Shown here: positions 8,265 through 17,952 of the stretch, in pieces
How positions within the stretch are numbered: the stretch's first letter is position 1
Layout of the letters: each line of letters starts with the position of its first letter
The notes under the pieces: model-generated
The model's database searches: none
What the model saw: the letters and a program-made list of their open reading frames with translations, nothing else
What the model was told of the DNA's origin: nothing
Source of the DNA: Methanolobus vulcani
Lineage (GTDB): Archaea; Halobacteriota; Methanosarcinia; Methanosarcinales; Methanosarcinaceae
Direction of reading: 5' to 3'
Length of the DNA: 64,000 nt
NCBI RefSeq assembly: GCF_006546655.1
Contig: NZ_VIAQ01000009.1
Location: 1-64,000 of the forward strand
Made by a program: the position numbers and the translations under genes

Positions 8265-9188
8265 ATGAATGCTAATATAGAAACTACTCATAGGAGTTAT
8301 ATATTGATAACTCCTGCGAAAAACGAAGAACTCAATATCGAGAAGTTAATATTTTCTGTCATGAATCAAACTTTAAAACCATTGTTATGGTTGATTATTG
8401 ATGATGGTAGCACAGATTCAACTCCAGAAATAATACATAAAGCTGAACTCGAGCATGAATGGGTTACTAGTATTACATTGAATGAAAAACCACGAGATGT
8501 TCACAAGCATTATGTAGAAATATGCAATAATGGATTTAGGAATATAATAGATATTGCTGCTAGTAGAGGGCTTGATTTTAATTATATTGGGGTAGTAGAT
8601 GCAGATATAATTCTAGAGAATACATTTTTTGAAAATTTAATTACTGAATTTGAAAAAAATTCTTCTTTAGGTATTGCTAGTGGGGCTGTAACATACATTG
8701 ATGAGAATGGAAATGAAGAAATAGAATATGTAAAAAATGATGAGCCTGTGGGTGCTATGCGTCTATGGAATATTGAATGTTTTAATGAGACTAATGGTTA
8801 TTATAGCAGTTATGCACCAGATTCTGTATCTAACGTGCTTGCTCTTTTAAACGGTTGGGAGGTTAAATTATTTTATCACATAAAAGCAATTCATTTAAGA
8901 AAAACAAGGACTGCAGAAGGCGTTTATAATGGCTATAAGTTGATGGCAGTTTCAGATTATTATAGAAATTATCATCCTCTTTTTCTTATATTAAAAAGCT
9001 TATCTATACTTATAAAAAGACCTTTGATCGGAATTTCCTATATACATGGATTAATTTATTGTATTTCCAATCATATTGAAAAGATTGATGATGTTGGTGT
9101 TAAAAATTATTACTATACAAAAACATTATCTGATATAAAAAAGATTGTTTTCTATTCAAAAAGTGTATCTTTGGGGGAAACTAATTGA
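8265..9188 (+). CDS. Glycosyltransferase family 2
   Basis: This is a GT-A fold glycosyltransferase. LITPAKNEELNIEKLI near the N-terminus, WLIIDDGSTDSTPEI and the DAD metal-binding motif in GVVDADIIL (about residue 110) are diagnostic of GT2 enzymes, which use UDP/GDP/dTDP-sugars and a divalent metal. No strong membrane helices are seen, though the C-terminal 70 residues are moderately hydrophobic. I choose ATG 8265; the TTG at 8256 is in frame and possible, and neither has a strong ribosome site. The gene overlaps the next by TTGA. It probably adds one sugar to a lipid-linked glycan. Confidence 0.85.
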   Translation: MNANIETTHRSYILITPAKNEELNIEKLIFSVMNQTLKPLLWLIIDDGSTDSTPEIIHKAELEHEWVTSITLNEKPRDVHKHYVEICNNGFRNIIDIAASRGLDFNYIGVVDADIILENTFFENLITEFEKNSSLGIASGAVTYIDENGNEEIEYVKNDEPVGAMRLWNIECFNETNGYYSSYAPDSVSNVLALLNGWEVKLFYHIKAIHLRKTRTAEGVYNGYKLMAVSDYYRNYHPLFLILKSLSILIKRPLIGISYIHGLIYCISNHIEKIDDVGVKNYYYTKTLSDIKKIVFYSKSVSLGETN

Positions 9189-10774
9189 GTAGCCCTAAAA
9201 AAACAAAAGTACAATTATTTCTTCTTCTCATCGTATTAAATGTAATTTTGCGCATGCCTATTTATTTTTATGAGATTGGATGGGATTCATTTAATATTCA
9301 TATATTAGCTAATGCGATATCTTATTTTGGAAAAGCGAATTACTGGGAATCTGTATATTCTGTTTTTGGGTTTTACCCTTTATCCTATGCAAGCAGTCTG
9401 CCGTTCTTAATATCAGGTTTATCACAATTATCTAATTTAGCTAATTATTATTCAATATTCATCATTAGCGTATTTCTAGGAATATTTTGTATTTTTTCAT
9501 CTTATTCGATGTCTACTTTTATTAGAAAAGATTATCCTTTTATCTTTATATTCACATTATTATTTTCGATATCATCTGGTGTTCTTTTTCTTACTACATA
9601 TACAGCAAGTACAAGAGGTCTTTTCATAGCTTATATTCCTCTTTTAATATATTCAATGATTAAAATCTCTTATGATGTAAAGATAAAATCGATGATTATT
9701 TTTATAATGCTTTTTGTTTTTTTAATGTCAACACATCATTTATTCTTTTTTACAATTCCACTTATTATGTCTTTTATTGTAGCAAATGTTTTATTTTGGA
9801 TAAAAAATAGTCGCCATACTTATTTCTTTAGGGGCTATTCGCTTGAGTTTATTTTTATGGTATTGTTGCTTGCTTCGATAATTTTGCCATTTTTAATGCA
9901 TTTATTTTGGTCATTTGATCCAACCATTCAACGATTAAGTATTGGTGGGTCAAAGTATGCTGTACTGGAAAGTGTTCTCTATCAATATACTCGATATATT
10001 GGTGTTTTAATACCTTTCGTTGTTAGTGGGTATATTTTCGTTTTGTTAAATAAAAATAAAACAACTATTGACTATTTTTTACTCACAATCCCCATATTAT
10101 TACTTCCTTTTATTTATCTCCCAACATATATGGAATGGTTTTTGCTTCCAATAGTTACTATATACATATCTATCGCTCTCTCTAACATATGTAGAAATAT
10201 GTCTTACAAGTTACATTTTAATATATTTTCTATCTTCATTATTTTTTTATTATTAAGTGGATCTTTATTTTCATCTTATTACCAGTTTTCACATTTTGAA
10301 TCAGACGATTCTCGTATAATGAAAGATTCAACATATCATACTGGTGTATGGATAAACAGAAACGTAAATGGCAGTTTCTTTTATACAAATGGTTTGATTG
10401 CTCTCAGAGTGTTTTCCATTTCACAAGTTTCTACTTTGTTTGGTGATAGCATTGGACTTTCATATGGATATTATAATAGTACTCAAGATTTAAATCTCTC
10501 TAAAAATTCACCTTTTTCTGTCAGCTATTATATAGATGGTCCAGTAGTCAAAACTCCAGGTGCAGCGTATATTGAAGGTGATATTAATCAACTTCACTTA
10601 AGTGAATATAATAGCAAATGGGGGCAGTACTTTATATCTAAATATGATATTACTCATGTAATTCAATATAAATTAGGTGCACAAACAACATTTATGCAAT
10701 CTATTTATCCAGTCCACAATGAAATTTATGATAATGGAAAAATTAGTTTATGGAGTTTAACAAATGAAATATAA
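9185..10774 (+). CDS. Polytopic membrane protein, possible GT-C glycosyltransferase
   Basis: This 529-residue protein has about ten to twelve hydrophobic segments covering roughly the first 370 residues, then a soluble C-terminal part of about 160 residues. A short acidic motif, EIGWDSF, sits in the first outer loop after helix 1, where GT-C glycosyltransferases (PMT/Alg/STT3-like) keep their catalytic Asp. That, the topology and the neighbouring GTs suggest a dolichyl-phosphate-sugar-dependent transferase acting on the outer face, but no definitive GT-C signature is visible. The start is TTG 9185 overlapping the previous stop (TTGA), with GGGGG eight nt upstream. A polymerase role (Wzy-like) is the main alternative. 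Confidence 0.55.
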   Translation: MSSPKKTKVQLFLLLIVLNVILRMPIYFYEIGWDSFNIHILANAISYFGKANYWESVYSVFGFYPLSYASSLPFLISGLSQLSNLANYYSIFIISVFLGIFCIFSSYSMSTFIRKDYPFIFIFTLLFSISSGVLFLTTYTASTRGLFIAYIPLLIYSMIKISYDVKIKSMIIFIMLFVFLMSTHHLFFFTIPLIMSFIVANVLFWIKNSRHTYFFRGYSLEFIFMVLLLASIILPFLMHLFWSFDPTIQRLSIGGSKYAVLESVLYQYTRYIGVLIPFVVSGYIFVLLNKNKTTIDYFLLTIPILLLPFIYLPTYMEWFLLPIVTIYISIALSNICRNMSYKLHFNIFSIFIIFLLLSGSLFSSYYQFSHFESDDSRIMKDSTYHTGVWINRNVNGSFFYTNGLIALRVFSISQVSTLFGDSIGLSYGYYNSTQDLNLSKNSPFSVSYYIDGPVVKTPGAAYIEGDINQLHLSEYNSKWGQYFISKYDITHVIQYKLGAQTTFMQSIYPVHNEIYDNGKISLWSLTNEI

Positions 10775-11876
10775 TATATATATGGTTTCAAGTGCAGATT
10801 CAACTATGGAATATGGGTCTACAACAAGGCCTTATTATATATCAACATATTTAGTTCAGAATAAAGATATCAATATATATCATATGTGTGAAAATCCTAC
10901 TAATTTTCAAGATAATTTAATACATTATTATCAAAAAAACAAAAAAAACAAATTTAAAATTATAAATGATCTTATGTTGCTCTATAAAATATCAAGGTCT
11001 GCATCTCCACACATATTATATCCACATCAGCCTGTCAATGCATTGAGACTACTGCCTTTTAAGTTTTTATTTAATTCTCCTTTAATTTATGATGCGCATA
11101 GTGCCTTCTGTATAGAAAACAATAATTTTAAAAATCGTTTAATAGAGAAAATTATATTAAAATACTCTAACATTGTTATTGCACCATCAGCAATGCTAAA
11201 AGAAGTTTTAATTCAGAACTATAATCTTAACCCTGATAAAATAAAAATAGTTGAAAATGGAGTTGATACTACAAAATTATACCCAGAAAGTTCTGATATT
11301 TTGCTAAAAGATACTTTAGGTATAAATGAAGATGATAAAGTAATTGTATTTACCTGTCCTCGCATCGAAACTTTTCCTGCTAACACTATAGCATTAAGAT
11401 ATATATTTGATCTTTTTCCTAAAATTGAAAATAGACTACATAACATTAAGTTAGTTATTATTGGTGGTGGTACTGAAATTGATACGCCATCTGAAAATAT
11501 AATATATGTTGGATATGTACAAAACTTATCTAAGTATATAAATCTTGCAGATGTATGCATAGCACCTTATCCTTCTACTGCTGTTTGTGGAGGCACTCGA
11601 AATAAAGTTGCCGATTATTTCGCATGTGGTAAGGTTGTTGTTTCTACGGAAGAAGGAATTAGTGGGTTTGATGACGCGATGCCCGATGTTCATTTTTTAT
11701 TGGCTCAAAGTGAAGATGATTTTGTTTCAAAAATAGTTCAAGTTTTGACTAGTCCTGATGGTATGTCTAATATTGGTCTTAACGCAAGGGATTTGTGTGT
11801 AAAAAAATATGATTGGAAATTGAAAAGCAACGAAATATGTTCTATAATGAGATATTTACTAAAAAATAAGACCTAA
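10764..11876 (+). CDS. Glycosyltransferase family 4 (GT-B), first
   Basis: This 370-residue GT-B enzyme has a C-terminal nucleotide-sugar domain that is clear: KIKIVENGVDTTKLYP, KLVIIGGGTE, IIYVGYVQNLSKYINLADVCIAPYPST and GGTRNKVADYFACGKVVVST. In place of the usual E-x7-E pair it has the GGTRNKVADYFACGKPVV-type variant common in GT4 group-1 enzymes. The N-terminal acceptor domain is less conserved. ATG 10764 lies within the end of the membrane protein gene (11-nt overlap), so the two are coupled. Together with the next gene it would extend the glycan by retaining transfer from a nucleotide sugar; donor unknown. Confidence 0.8.
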   Translation: MKYNIYMVSSADSTMEYGSTTRPYYISTYLVQNKDINIYHMCENPTNFQDNLIHYYQKNKKNKFKIINDLMLLYKISRSASPHILYPHQPVNALRLLPFKFLFNSPLIYDAHSAFCIENNNFKNRLIEKIILKYSNIVIAPSAMLKEVLIQNYNLNPDKIKIVENGVDTTKLYPESSDILLKDTLGINEDDKVIVFTCPRIETFPANTIALRYIFDLFPKIENRLHNIKLVIIGGGTEIDTPSENIIYVGYVQNLSKYINLADVCIAPYPSTAVCGGTRNKVADYFACGKVVVSTEEGISGFDDAMPDVHFLLAQSEDDFVSKIVQVLTSPDGMSNIGLNARDLCVKKYDWKLKSNEICSIMRYLLKNKT

Positions 11877-11890
11877 GGTGTGATATATAC

Positions 11891-13036
11891 ATGAAAATAA
11901 CATACTTATTACCTCATTCACCTGAAGTCTGCGGATTAAACAATGATGCATTTAAAGAGTCAACTCATTTCTCACTTATTTTTTGTGAAAAACTAAGTGA
12001 ATTAAATAATGATGTAGAATTGCTGTACTTTGGAACAAAATATTCCGTGAATAAAAAAGAATATGAAATAATTGAATTTCCCGTGTCAATTGGAAAATCA
12101 TTTGGACAAGAATTATCCGTTCCTCTTTTAAAGTATTTGTTAACAATGGATTCAGATATTGTCCATATTCATGGTCTTAGACAAGTTAACTTACTACCTA
12201 TTGTTGTGATATTGTACTTAAAAAAAATACCTTTTATTGTTCATCATCATGGTGGATATTTTAATTATTCAAAAAGGAAAGTGCGTTTTTTCTATAAAAT
12301 AATGTCATTTTTTTTAAAATATCCTTGTGTAACTCTTTCTGTAAGTAAAATTGAAATAAAAAACTTACAAAAATCTGGTGTATCTGCAAATAAACTGATT
12401 CATTTTCCTGTTGGAGTAGATTGTTCTCAATTTTATCCAACTGATCAGGCAATATCAAGGACAAAATTATCGCTTAATACTGATGATATATATATTTTAT
12501 TTGTTGGGAGAATGGTTTTTCTAAAAGGGGTTCAATATTTGATTAAAGCAATATCTATATTGCAAAAAAACTATAATAATGTACGCTTGATTCTTGTGGG
12601 GGATGGTCCCCAACATGCTTATTTTAAGTCCGTTGCAGAGTTGGAAAATGTATCAGATGTTGTATCTTTCGTAGGTTTTGTAAATAACTATGAAAAGTTA
12701 CGTACCTACTATAATGCTACAGATATTTGCGTATTTCCTTCTCTATCTGAAGGTTCCGCTATAGTAACTTTAGAAGCCATGGCCTGCAAAAAGCCAATTA
12801 TTTGTACACGAGCTCATCTGGGTGGAGGTATAGTTGAAGATTACACAAATGCTTTGATTGCCGATATTAATCCTTCCTCAATTGCTGAAAAAATAGTTGA
12901 ACTAATAGAAAATAAATCGCTGCAAGATTCAATAAGTAAAAGTGGCTACAATTATGTAACTAATAATCTCTCATGGGAAGTTTTATCAAAAAAACTGAAT
13001 GATATATATATAAGCAATAATTTAACTGTAGATTGA
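11891..13036 (+). CDS. Glycosyltransferase family 4 (GT-B), second
   Basis: This is a canonical GT4 enzyme of 381 residues. It shows HHHGGYF in the N-terminal domain, KLIHFPVGVDCSQFYP at the linker, ILFVGRMVFLKGVQYLIKA, LILVGDGPQ, VSFVGFV and FPSLSEGSAIVTLEAMACKKPII, which contains the E-x7-E nucleotide-sugar motif. It is a retaining transferase using an NDP-sugar. AAGGTGTGAT upstream of ATG 11891 is a good ribosome site. It is the last intact gene of the glycan run; downstream the sequence decays into a transposase remnant, so the cluster may once have continued. Confidence 0.85.
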   Translation: MKITYLLPHSPEVCGLNNDAFKESTHFSLIFCEKLSELNNDVELLYFGTKYSVNKKEYEIIEFPVSIGKSFGQELSVPLLKYLLTMDSDIVHIHGLRQVNLLPIVVILYLKKIPFIVHHHGGYFNYSKRKVRFFYKIMSFFLKYPCVTLSVSKIEIKNLQKSGVSANKLIHFPVGVDCSQFYPTDQAISRTKLSLNTDDIYILFVGRMVFLKGVQYLIKAISILQKNYNNVRLILVGDGPQHAYFKSVAELENVSDVVSFVGFVNNYEKLRTYYNATDICVFPSLSEGSAIVTLEAMACKKPIICTRAHLGGGIVEDYTNALIADINPSSIAEKIVELIENKSLQDSISKSGYNYVTNNLSWEVLSKKLNDIYISNNLTVD

Positions 13037-13534
13037 TTTATTGGAAGTATGCCTATTGATTTTGTAGGGATACTCTATTTTTCAATCTAGCAATTATTTA
13101 TAGCTGCCGTTTTTAGAATTACGTTTAATCCTTTCTGGTTCTATCTAAATTAGGAAGCCTTTCAAAATGGCATTAATTTCTAGCTCAAAAAGCTTTCTTT
13201 TCTTTATTGTAGAATCCACTCAAGTCCCCCTACGTAAAGTACGCCATATTATATGGTTACAATTGGGATCACTGTTGAACAGAGGTAATCTGCATGATCA
13301 GATACATTTCAGGAAAACGTATAGATCAACGGAAGATCGAAACAAGAATCTCTTGTTGTTTTTGATGAGGGGCGCATATCATAGGGAACACTGCTTTAAT
13401 AAGGGTAGATGAGATGAATTACTTAACTGCAAGGAAGCTCAATACAAGTGATGATAATAAATAGTGTAAATTATTTCTATTTTCAAGGAAACGTTGGAAA
13501 GAACAACTTAATTCTAAAGCAAAAAAAGTCATGA
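13037..13534. other. Non-coding, apparently degenerate stretch between glycan cluster and transposase remnant
   Basis: I find no convincing gene in these 498 bases. The longest open frame (13167-13412) gives a protein with no recognisable motif, no ribosome site and an unlikely composition. Because the following segment is the 3' end of a transposase with an in-frame TGA at 13532-13534, this stretch most likely contains the eroded front part of the same insertion sequence. Confidence 0.4.
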
Positions 13535-13873
13535 TATAAAGGATACGATTCTGAAGAGATACATTCACTAGCGAGAGAACAACTAGAAGCAATAGCTATG
13601 ATTCCTTTGAGACAAAGAAAAAGGAAGAGAATTAAAGGATTCTATCGCAGGAAAATGGTGTGGGAATTTGATCGAGAATTGTATAATAACAGAAACCTCG
13701 TTGAAACGATGTTCTCTGTTCTGAAAAGAAAATATGGTGAAGAGGTAAAAGCAAAAAGGTATTGGAATCAACTAAAAGAAGTCAAGTTCAAGCTATTAGT
13801 GCATATCCTTGACAGGTACGTCAAGGTTATACTTGTTGTCAAAATGAGGATTTCTACAAAGCCGCAAATCTAA
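13535..13873 (+). pseudogene. C-terminal remnant of an IS5-like DDE transposase
   Basis: From 13541 the frame reads [15 protein letters not shown], then [17 protein letters not shown], then [18 protein letters not shown] and a basic tail to TAA at 13873. The spacing KGYDS, basic patch, and NLVE-x-FS-LK-K(Y/F)G with the catalytic Glu matches the C-terminal half of IS5-type transposases common in Methanosarcinales. It is broken: a TGA stands at 13532-13534, and no intact N-terminal half carrying the first two catalytic Asp residues is present. I saw no clear terminal inverted repeats. It marks a past insertion at the end of the A/T-rich glycan cluster. Confidence 0.7.
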
Positions 13874-13961
13874 TGTACAAATAACTCATAGCCATGGCCA
13901 TGTCAGTTATGTTTATGTTCATGCGTATCTGAGTACATATACTAACTTTGTGAGTGATTAC

Positions 13962-16900
13962 ATGGTTGCCAAAAAAACAAAACGCTTATTTTCAAAATTT
14001 AGAACTATCAACAACCTTTATGTAATATTGTCTTCTCTTCATTCTTACATAAAGACTCTAAAAATCTCGCGATTAATTATGTTTTTTACCTTCTTTTCCA
14101 GTTTAATGGTAGGAGTTTCAAGTGCCAGTGTAGATTATGATGGCTCAAAAATAATTATTTATGATGGTAGTGAAGATTTATCATCAATATATGAAAGTTT
14201 AATGGATGATTCTATTTTAGAAGAATCGGAACTCGGTGTTTGGATTTTAAAGAAACCAATATTAATTAAAAATACTGGAATATTCGTGATAGATGGCAGT
14301 GATTGCGATTATTTAAAATTGCAAAGTTTAAATGATGAAAACTCTGCATATGTTGAAAATATGGGTAGATTAATTATTTTGGATACAAAAATAACTTCAT
14401 GGAATACCACATCAAATAAAATGGCTACAAATTTCGATACTTCAAGAGCATATATTTATTCTCATGGAATACAAATAAGGATAGATTCAAGTGTGATATC
14501 TGGTTTAGGTATGGCTGGATCTATTAATTCGTGGGGTGTTTCTTTATATGCGGATGAAATAGGTGCAAGTATAAGTAATACATTATTTAGTAATAATTTT
14601 AGGGGTATCTCTATAGATGAAGATAATGTGCGTATGATTAATTGTGAAGTTTACAATTCATCTGATAAAGGAATTACGATTGCGTACGGCCAACCCGTAA
14701 ATAATTTGTGGATGGAAAATGTAGAGTCACATTTATCTCCTTATGGCAATGCGATAAATGTCAAGTATTGGTCTACAGGTGGTTTGAGAAATTCAACATT
14801 AGTCGATGTAACAGCCCATCATGCAAACGGATCATTGATTCATTTAGCTTCCGCAAGAAATGTTAGTTTAATTAGAGTAAAAACATATGATAGCGGCTGG
14901 TATGATGAAGAAGCTGAGTGGCAAAATGGAGCTGGTGTTCCTCCTGCATCAAAACCTATCAATAATGAAGGTGTTCATAGTGGATTAGATTTACATACAG
15001 AAGTTCAAAACATATATGTAGAAGATTTTGAAGCATGGCATGTTGAAAATGCATTGTATGTACACAATACTGGTAAAGATGTTACTGTAAACAATGCATC
15101 CGTTCATGATAGTTTTGGTGGCTTTAATGTTCAAGCTGGAAATAATAATGTCACATTAAATAATTGTGAAGCCTATAATATAGGATTTGGTTCTTATTAC
15201 GATGGTGCTGGTTTTAATATCCACAGCTCTAAGAATATAACCATTTCAAATTCTGAAGTTTTTGGTACAAATCACGGAATAAGGTTGATTCCATATGATT
15301 GGGGGGATTCTCGCTATGGTGATAATGTTGAAAATATAACATTAATTAATAATCACTTCCATGACCAATTAAGTTTGAGCTATATTTCGTTTGTTTTGGT
15401 TCAACCTACTGTGTATTTTGACAATATTGAGATAATAGATCAACAAGAAGCAGAGTACGAATTGCGTCATTTAGTATATGTAACTCCTTTACACCCTATA
15501 AATGTTTTAGTAAAGTATACAAGTGGAAAGGTTTTTGAAATAAACAATATGTGGTCTTCTATATCTAGTGATGGAAGTCTATTATCAATTACTTTATCTG
15601 AGCATTCCCTTGTAACAAGTTATGATTTGTTCGTAAAGCCTACATCGTATGACGTAGATGTTATTGTTAAAGAATTTGACACTTCAAAACCAATTGGAAA
15701 TAATCTTGTAGAGTTTATTGCAAGTTCAACAGAAGGAAATAATGTAGATTTCACTATAGGTGACTTACAACCTTATGCAACATATATGGTAAAAATGGAT
15801 GGGTATGACTTCAGTGAAGTTGTAGCAGATGAAGAAGGGCTCATAAGTTTCAGCAATGATATCTGGTCAGAGCATACTTTTACATTGATACAAACATCAG
15901 AAAGTTCAATTCCTATCTCCTCCAGTACAAGCCTGTCATTCACACCATCCGCAACCTCCCTAACAGCAACATCCGGTGAATCCACAACATTCTCTGTAGA
16001 TACCAGTCAGGAATTTACAAGTGCGGTCTGGTCTTTTGATGATGAAGAGGTTGAGAGTGGTACAACAGAGCATGTAGAAGCATGGGCAACAGCAGGTACT
16101 CACACTGTAACCTTTGAAGGCACTGCAGCAGCAGGAACTATCTCAAGGTCATGGACAGTAGTCGTCTCTGCAGCAGCAGAATCTGAGTATTCATCCATCT
16201 CAATCTCCCCATCAACTACAACTGTAGTTCCAGGAGAATCCTTCAGTCTGGACGTGTACATAGATCCTACCCAGGCTATCACAGGTTCCCAGTTTGACCT
16301 GCAATATAGTCAGCTTGCAAGCATTTCTACTGTAAATGAAGGTGACCTGTTCTCAGCGAGTGGACTTTCAACAACCTTCCAGTATGACAGTATTGATAAT
16401 GCAGCAGGATTTCTGGACAATGTCTATGCAGCTATAGTAGGTAGCGGATCCATTACATCGCCAGATGTAATGGCTACCATTGGGATGGTAGCAGGTAGCA
16501 GTTCCGGTATACTGGATATTGAACTTGCTAATGTCATTCTGAGTGATGCAAACTCCAATCCTGCAGAATATAACGTGTCCAATGCGACAATACTTATCGA
16601 TACAGCTCCACAATTCACATCTCTTTCCTCACAGACAGTAGAGGAAGAACAGAGCCTGAGTTTCACAGCAATTGCAACTGATGCAGATAGTGATGATCTT
16701 ACATACACCGCTACATCACTTCCATCCGGTGCAACTTTCAACGATGGAAGTTTCAGCTGGACTCCATCAGAAGGAGCTGCAGGATCATATGTAGCATCAT
16801 TTGAAGTCACAGACGGATATCTTACAGACACAGTAAATGTGAGCATAACCGTGACATCAATGAATCACATTCCTGAGATAACTCTCTTTGAACCTGCAGA

Positions 16901-17312
16901 TGGCTCAATATTTGAGGAAGGTTCGACTATTGATGTGAATGTAGCTGTAACCGATGTAGATGGAGATTCATTGAGTTACATCATTGAAATTGATGGTGTA
17001 GAGGTTAGCACTTCTGCCAGCTACTCATGGACAACAGACTATGAATCCGCTGGAACACATACTATTAAGGTAACAGTAAGTGATGGTACAGATGATGTCA
17101 GCTCTTCAGGTACAATAACCATTACCGATCTGCAGCCAAGATGGGATGTAAATGAGGATGGAACAGTCAATGTACTTGACATTACTCTTGTAGGTCAGAA
17201 CTATGGTAAGACCTATACAGAAGCTCTTCCTCGCTGGGATGTTAATCAGGATGGTACTGTGAACATCCAGGACCTTTCAATAGTCTCTGGTCACTTCGGT
17301 GAAATAATTTAA
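13962..17312 (+). CDS. Secreted beta-helix surface protein with PKD-like, cohesin, Ig-like and dockerin domains
   Basis: This large (about 1,116 aa) exported protein has an N-terminal hydrophobic segment (LIMFFTFFSSLMVGVSSA) that looks like a signal peptide with a long basic leader. Residues about 90-500 contain many N/D-rich short repeats of the right-handed parallel beta-helix type (for example NITISNSEVFGTNHGI). A PKD/Ig-like domain follows (about 655-740), then a cohesin-like domain (about 745-885: SISISPSTTTVVPGESF, F-L-YS, GILDIELANV), two Ig/cadherin-like domains (885-1055) and a C-terminal dockerin with two Ca2+-binding F-hand repeats (DVNEDGTVNVLDI and DVNQDGTVNIQDL). It probably binds or modifies extracellular polysaccharide, with cohesin and dockerin able to link copies. 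ATG 13962 is preferred because GTGAGTGAT precedes it; GTG 13950 is in frame. Composition shifts near 15,900. Confidence 0.8.
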   Translation: MVAKKTKRLFSKFRTINNLYVILSSLHSYIKTLKISRLIMFFTFFSSLMVGVSSASVDYDGSKIIIYDGSEDLSSIYESLMDDSILEESELGVWILKKPILIKNTGIFVIDGSDCDYLKLQSLNDENSAYVENMGRLIILDTKITSWNTTSNKMATNFDTSRAYIYSHGIQIRIDSSVISGLGMAGSINSWGVSLYADEIGASISNTLFSNNFRGISIDEDNVRMINCEVYNSSDKGITIAYGQPVNNLWMENVESHLSPYGNAINVKYWSTGGLRNSTLVDVTAHHANGSLIHLASARNVSLIRVKTYDSGWYDEEAEWQNGAGVPPASKPINNEGVHSGLDLHTEVQNIYVEDFEAWHVENALYVHNTGKDVTVNNASVHDSFGGFNVQAGNNNVTLNNCEAYNIGFGSYYDGAGFNIHSSKNITISNSEVFGTNHGIRLIPYDWGDSRYGDNVENITLINNHFHDQLSLSYISFVLVQPTVYFDNIEIIDQQEAEYELRHLVYVTPLHPINVLVKYTSGKVFEINNMWSSISSDGSLLSITLSEHSLVTSYDLFVKPTSYDVDVIVKEFDTSKPIGNNLVEFIASSTEGNNVDFTIGDLQPYATYMVKMDGYDFSEVVADEEGLISFSNDIWSEHTFTLIQTSESSIPISSSTSLSFTPSATSLTATSGESTTFSVDTSQEFTSAVWSFDDEEVESGTTEHVEAWATAGTHTVTFEGTAAAGTISRSWTVVVSAAAESEYSSISISPSTTTVVPGESFSLDVYIDPTQAITGSQFDLQYSQLASISTVNEGDLFSASGLSTTFQYDSIDNAAGFLDNVYAAIVGSGSITSPDVMATIGMVAGSSSGILDIELANVILSDANSNPAEYNVSNATILIDTAPQFTSLSSQTVEEEQSLSFTAIATDADSDDLTYTATSLPSGATFNDGSFSWTPSEGAAGSYVASFEVTDGYLTDTVNVSITVTSMNHIPEITLFEPADGSIFEEGSTIDVNVAVTDVDGDSLSYIIEIDGVEVSTSASYSWTTDYESAGTHTIKVTVSDGTDDVSSSGTITITDLQPRWDVNEDGTVNVLDITLVGQNYGKTYTEALPRWDVNQDGTVNIQDLSIVSGHFGEII

Positions 17313-17328
17313 ACAAAATGAATTAATC

Positions 17329-17357
17329 GCCCCGTTCGGGGCACACTTCTTTTTATT
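17329..17357 (+). terminator. Hairpin plus T-rich tract after the dockerin protein gene
   Basis: GCCCC at 17329-17333 and GGGGC at 17338-17342 form a 5-bp G/C stem closed by a GTTC loop, followed by acacTTCTTTTTATT. It lies 17 nt after the stop codon and would end the plus-strand transcript of the surface protein. Confidence 0.6.
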
Positions 17358-17952
17358 GGTCTTGTTTTCTTTTCTGGTTACTGCTCGTCAAATACCTTTT
17401 TTGTTCTACTGGCATGACTCAGAATACAAAACTCGGCTCTGTAGAATTACTATTGATATGAGTAACATAAACTTTACTGGCTTTTCATTTCCACAAAAAC
17501 AATCTGAAATGTAAATACAAAGTAACCATCCCCGCAGGCGGCATATTTCGATGCTGCTATACAGAAGATTTTTCCAAAAATTATCGCATTTATGCTGAGA
17601 CTTATAATAATGGCTGTGAAAGTATTCCATGGTATTATGCAGGTATTTTGTTTTACTTTGTGGGAAAAACGCCGGCTTTGCCGGACCCTTCGGGATTACT
17701 CAAGTTATTCACGAACTACGATACATCAGTTTGCAAACGAATAACAATTCAATTATCCACCGCATATGACACATTTCTGTGCTGCTGTACAGGAGTCCAA
17801 AAAGCAACATGATTGTATAATTGGTCGTAGATAAAGAGATCCGCCGGCAAAGTGTGCCAAGTTGAATAGTTACAAAAAAAGAAGTACGCTGAATCGTAAT
17901 ATCATATATTTAATAGCAGGTAAAAATCCCTTAAGCTTCTATTGTAGTTGCT
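17358..17952. other. Intergenic stretch without a recognisable gene
   Basis: I see no supportable gene in this region of nearly 600 bases. It holds a perfect short inverted repeat, CCGGC (17672-17676) and GCCGG (17680-17684). Read on the minus strand the stem is followed by GTTTTT, so it could terminate the minus-strand transcript of the glycosyl-1-phosphate transferase gene about 270 nt downstream of its stop. Further matches such as GCCGGCAAAG at about 17842 suggest leftover copies of a similar hairpin. Confidence 0.4.

Noticed and set aside
13167-13412. 81-codon frame before the transposase remnant
   Set aside because: No recognisable transposase or other motif and no ribosome site; probably decayed IS sequence.
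16424-16846. 140-codon minus-strand frame
   Set aside because: It is antisense to the cohesin/Ig region of the surface protein; low-complexity Ser/Val-rich translation.
17406-17630. 74-codon minus-strand frame in the gap after the dockerin gene
   Set aside because: No ribosome site, no motif, odd Cys/Tyr-rich composition; treated as chance.
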